In this document: positions 63,867-64,000 of the stretch, one piece after another | Layout: each line of letters starts with the position of its first letter | Position numbering within the stretch: the stretch's first letter is position 1 | Source: HGW-17 sp964516435 | Lineage (GTDB): Bacteria > Myxococcota_A > Polyangia > HGW-17 | NCBI GenBank assembly: GCA_964516435.1 | Contig: CAZEZP010000100.1 | Span: forward strand, 14,920 to 78,919 | DNA length: 64,000 bases | Reading direction: 5' to 3' | Translations under genes and position numbers: made by a program | The notes under the pieces: model-generated | Database searches by the model: none | Told to the model about the DNA's origin: nothing | What the model saw: only the letters and a program-made list of their open reading frames with translations

Positions 63867-64000
63867 TCAGAGCTCCAGTTCGACGCTGGCCGGGTCCTTC
63901 GCGTCCGCAGCCAGGTCCTCCGCTTCCACCTTCTGGAACACCCCCGTCACCTCCCCCTCGATCGGCTCGTCGTAATCCAGGAACATCTCCTCGTCCTCGT
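63867..64000 (-). CDS. C-terminal end of an unknown gene (partial)
   Basis: On the minus strand an open frame enters from the window edge and ends with TGA at 63869-63867. The last 43 residues are strongly acidic, for example EDEEMFLDYDEPIEGEV, and finish ASVELEL. Such an acidic tail is found in many unrelated proteins. No function can be assigned from this part. Confidence 0.5.
   Translation of the reverse strand, partial: EDEEMFLDYDEPIEGEVTGVFQKVEAEDLAADAKDPASVELEL

Overview
The window is 64 kb of GC-rich bacterial chromosome carrying about 55 protein genes, packed in short operons with many 4-nt ATGA/GTGA overlaps. No tRNA, rRNA, insertion sequence, prophage or CRISPR array was seen. The gene types suggest a Myxococcota or other Deltaproteobacteria-type organism: many Cys-anchored lipoproteins, two of them with Asn-rich linkers, a zinc ribbon/GYF/TonB-like (AgmX-type) protein, a FHA-sigma54 activator, a DUF4388 protein, a Roadblock protein, and Lgt with a GRIGCLMAGCC motif. 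An anaerobic or facultative lifestyle is inferred from class III ribonucleotide reductase, an ADP-forming acyl-CoA synthetase, a rubredoxin-reductase-like flavoprotein and a Prx6-type peroxiredoxin. This placement is inference only.

Layout. 0-6 kb: the start of a secreted protein, then a UshA-like lipoprotein, an unknown lipoprotein and an outer-membrane barrel. 6-13.5 kb: secA with a large insertion, a beta-helix lipoprotein, an Fe-S flavoprotein, and a divergent FHA-sigma54 activator. 13.6-22 kb (minus): a coupled operon of peptide-binding lipoprotein, sensor kinase, CstA-like carrier, TPR lipoprotein and dapB. 22-26 kb: an AT-rich intergenic region, then nrdD whose glycyl-radical domain is a separate 62-codon gene, then nrdG. 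26-31 kb: a degenerate Thg1-family protein, the AgmX-like protein, two lipoproteins (one thioredoxin-like) and a flavoprotein reductase. 31-33 kb (minus): a Cys-repeat lipoprotein, an unknown gene and rpmB. 33-41 kb: a DMT-like membrane protein, then a minus-strand block of DMT transporter, lepB, DUF2007-like, YbjN-like, acyl-CoA ligase, pyrC and an unknown gene.

41-46.6 kb: a two-component system, YitT, an SRPBCC protein, and a coupled PPIase/Roadblock/SDR trio. 46.7-52.5 kb (minus): acyl-CoA synthetase, peroxiredoxin, thiE, thiH and lgt. 52.5-56.2 kb: a 51-codon gene with a good promoter, then an NfeD-like plus two-flotillin membrane-microdomain operon. 56.3-63 kb: a pseudo-receiver/DUF4388/TPR protein, then tsaD coupled to a degenerate cyclase-like membrane protein, two lipoproteins and a DUF2085 protein. 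The window closes with an SDR and the C-terminal end of a minus-strand gene.

The two most notable items are the split class III ribonucleotide reductase (22876-25817) and the Thg1-family protein that keeps the fold landmarks but lacks catalytic residues (25863-26591). All family calls rest on motifs read by eye; no database search was run.
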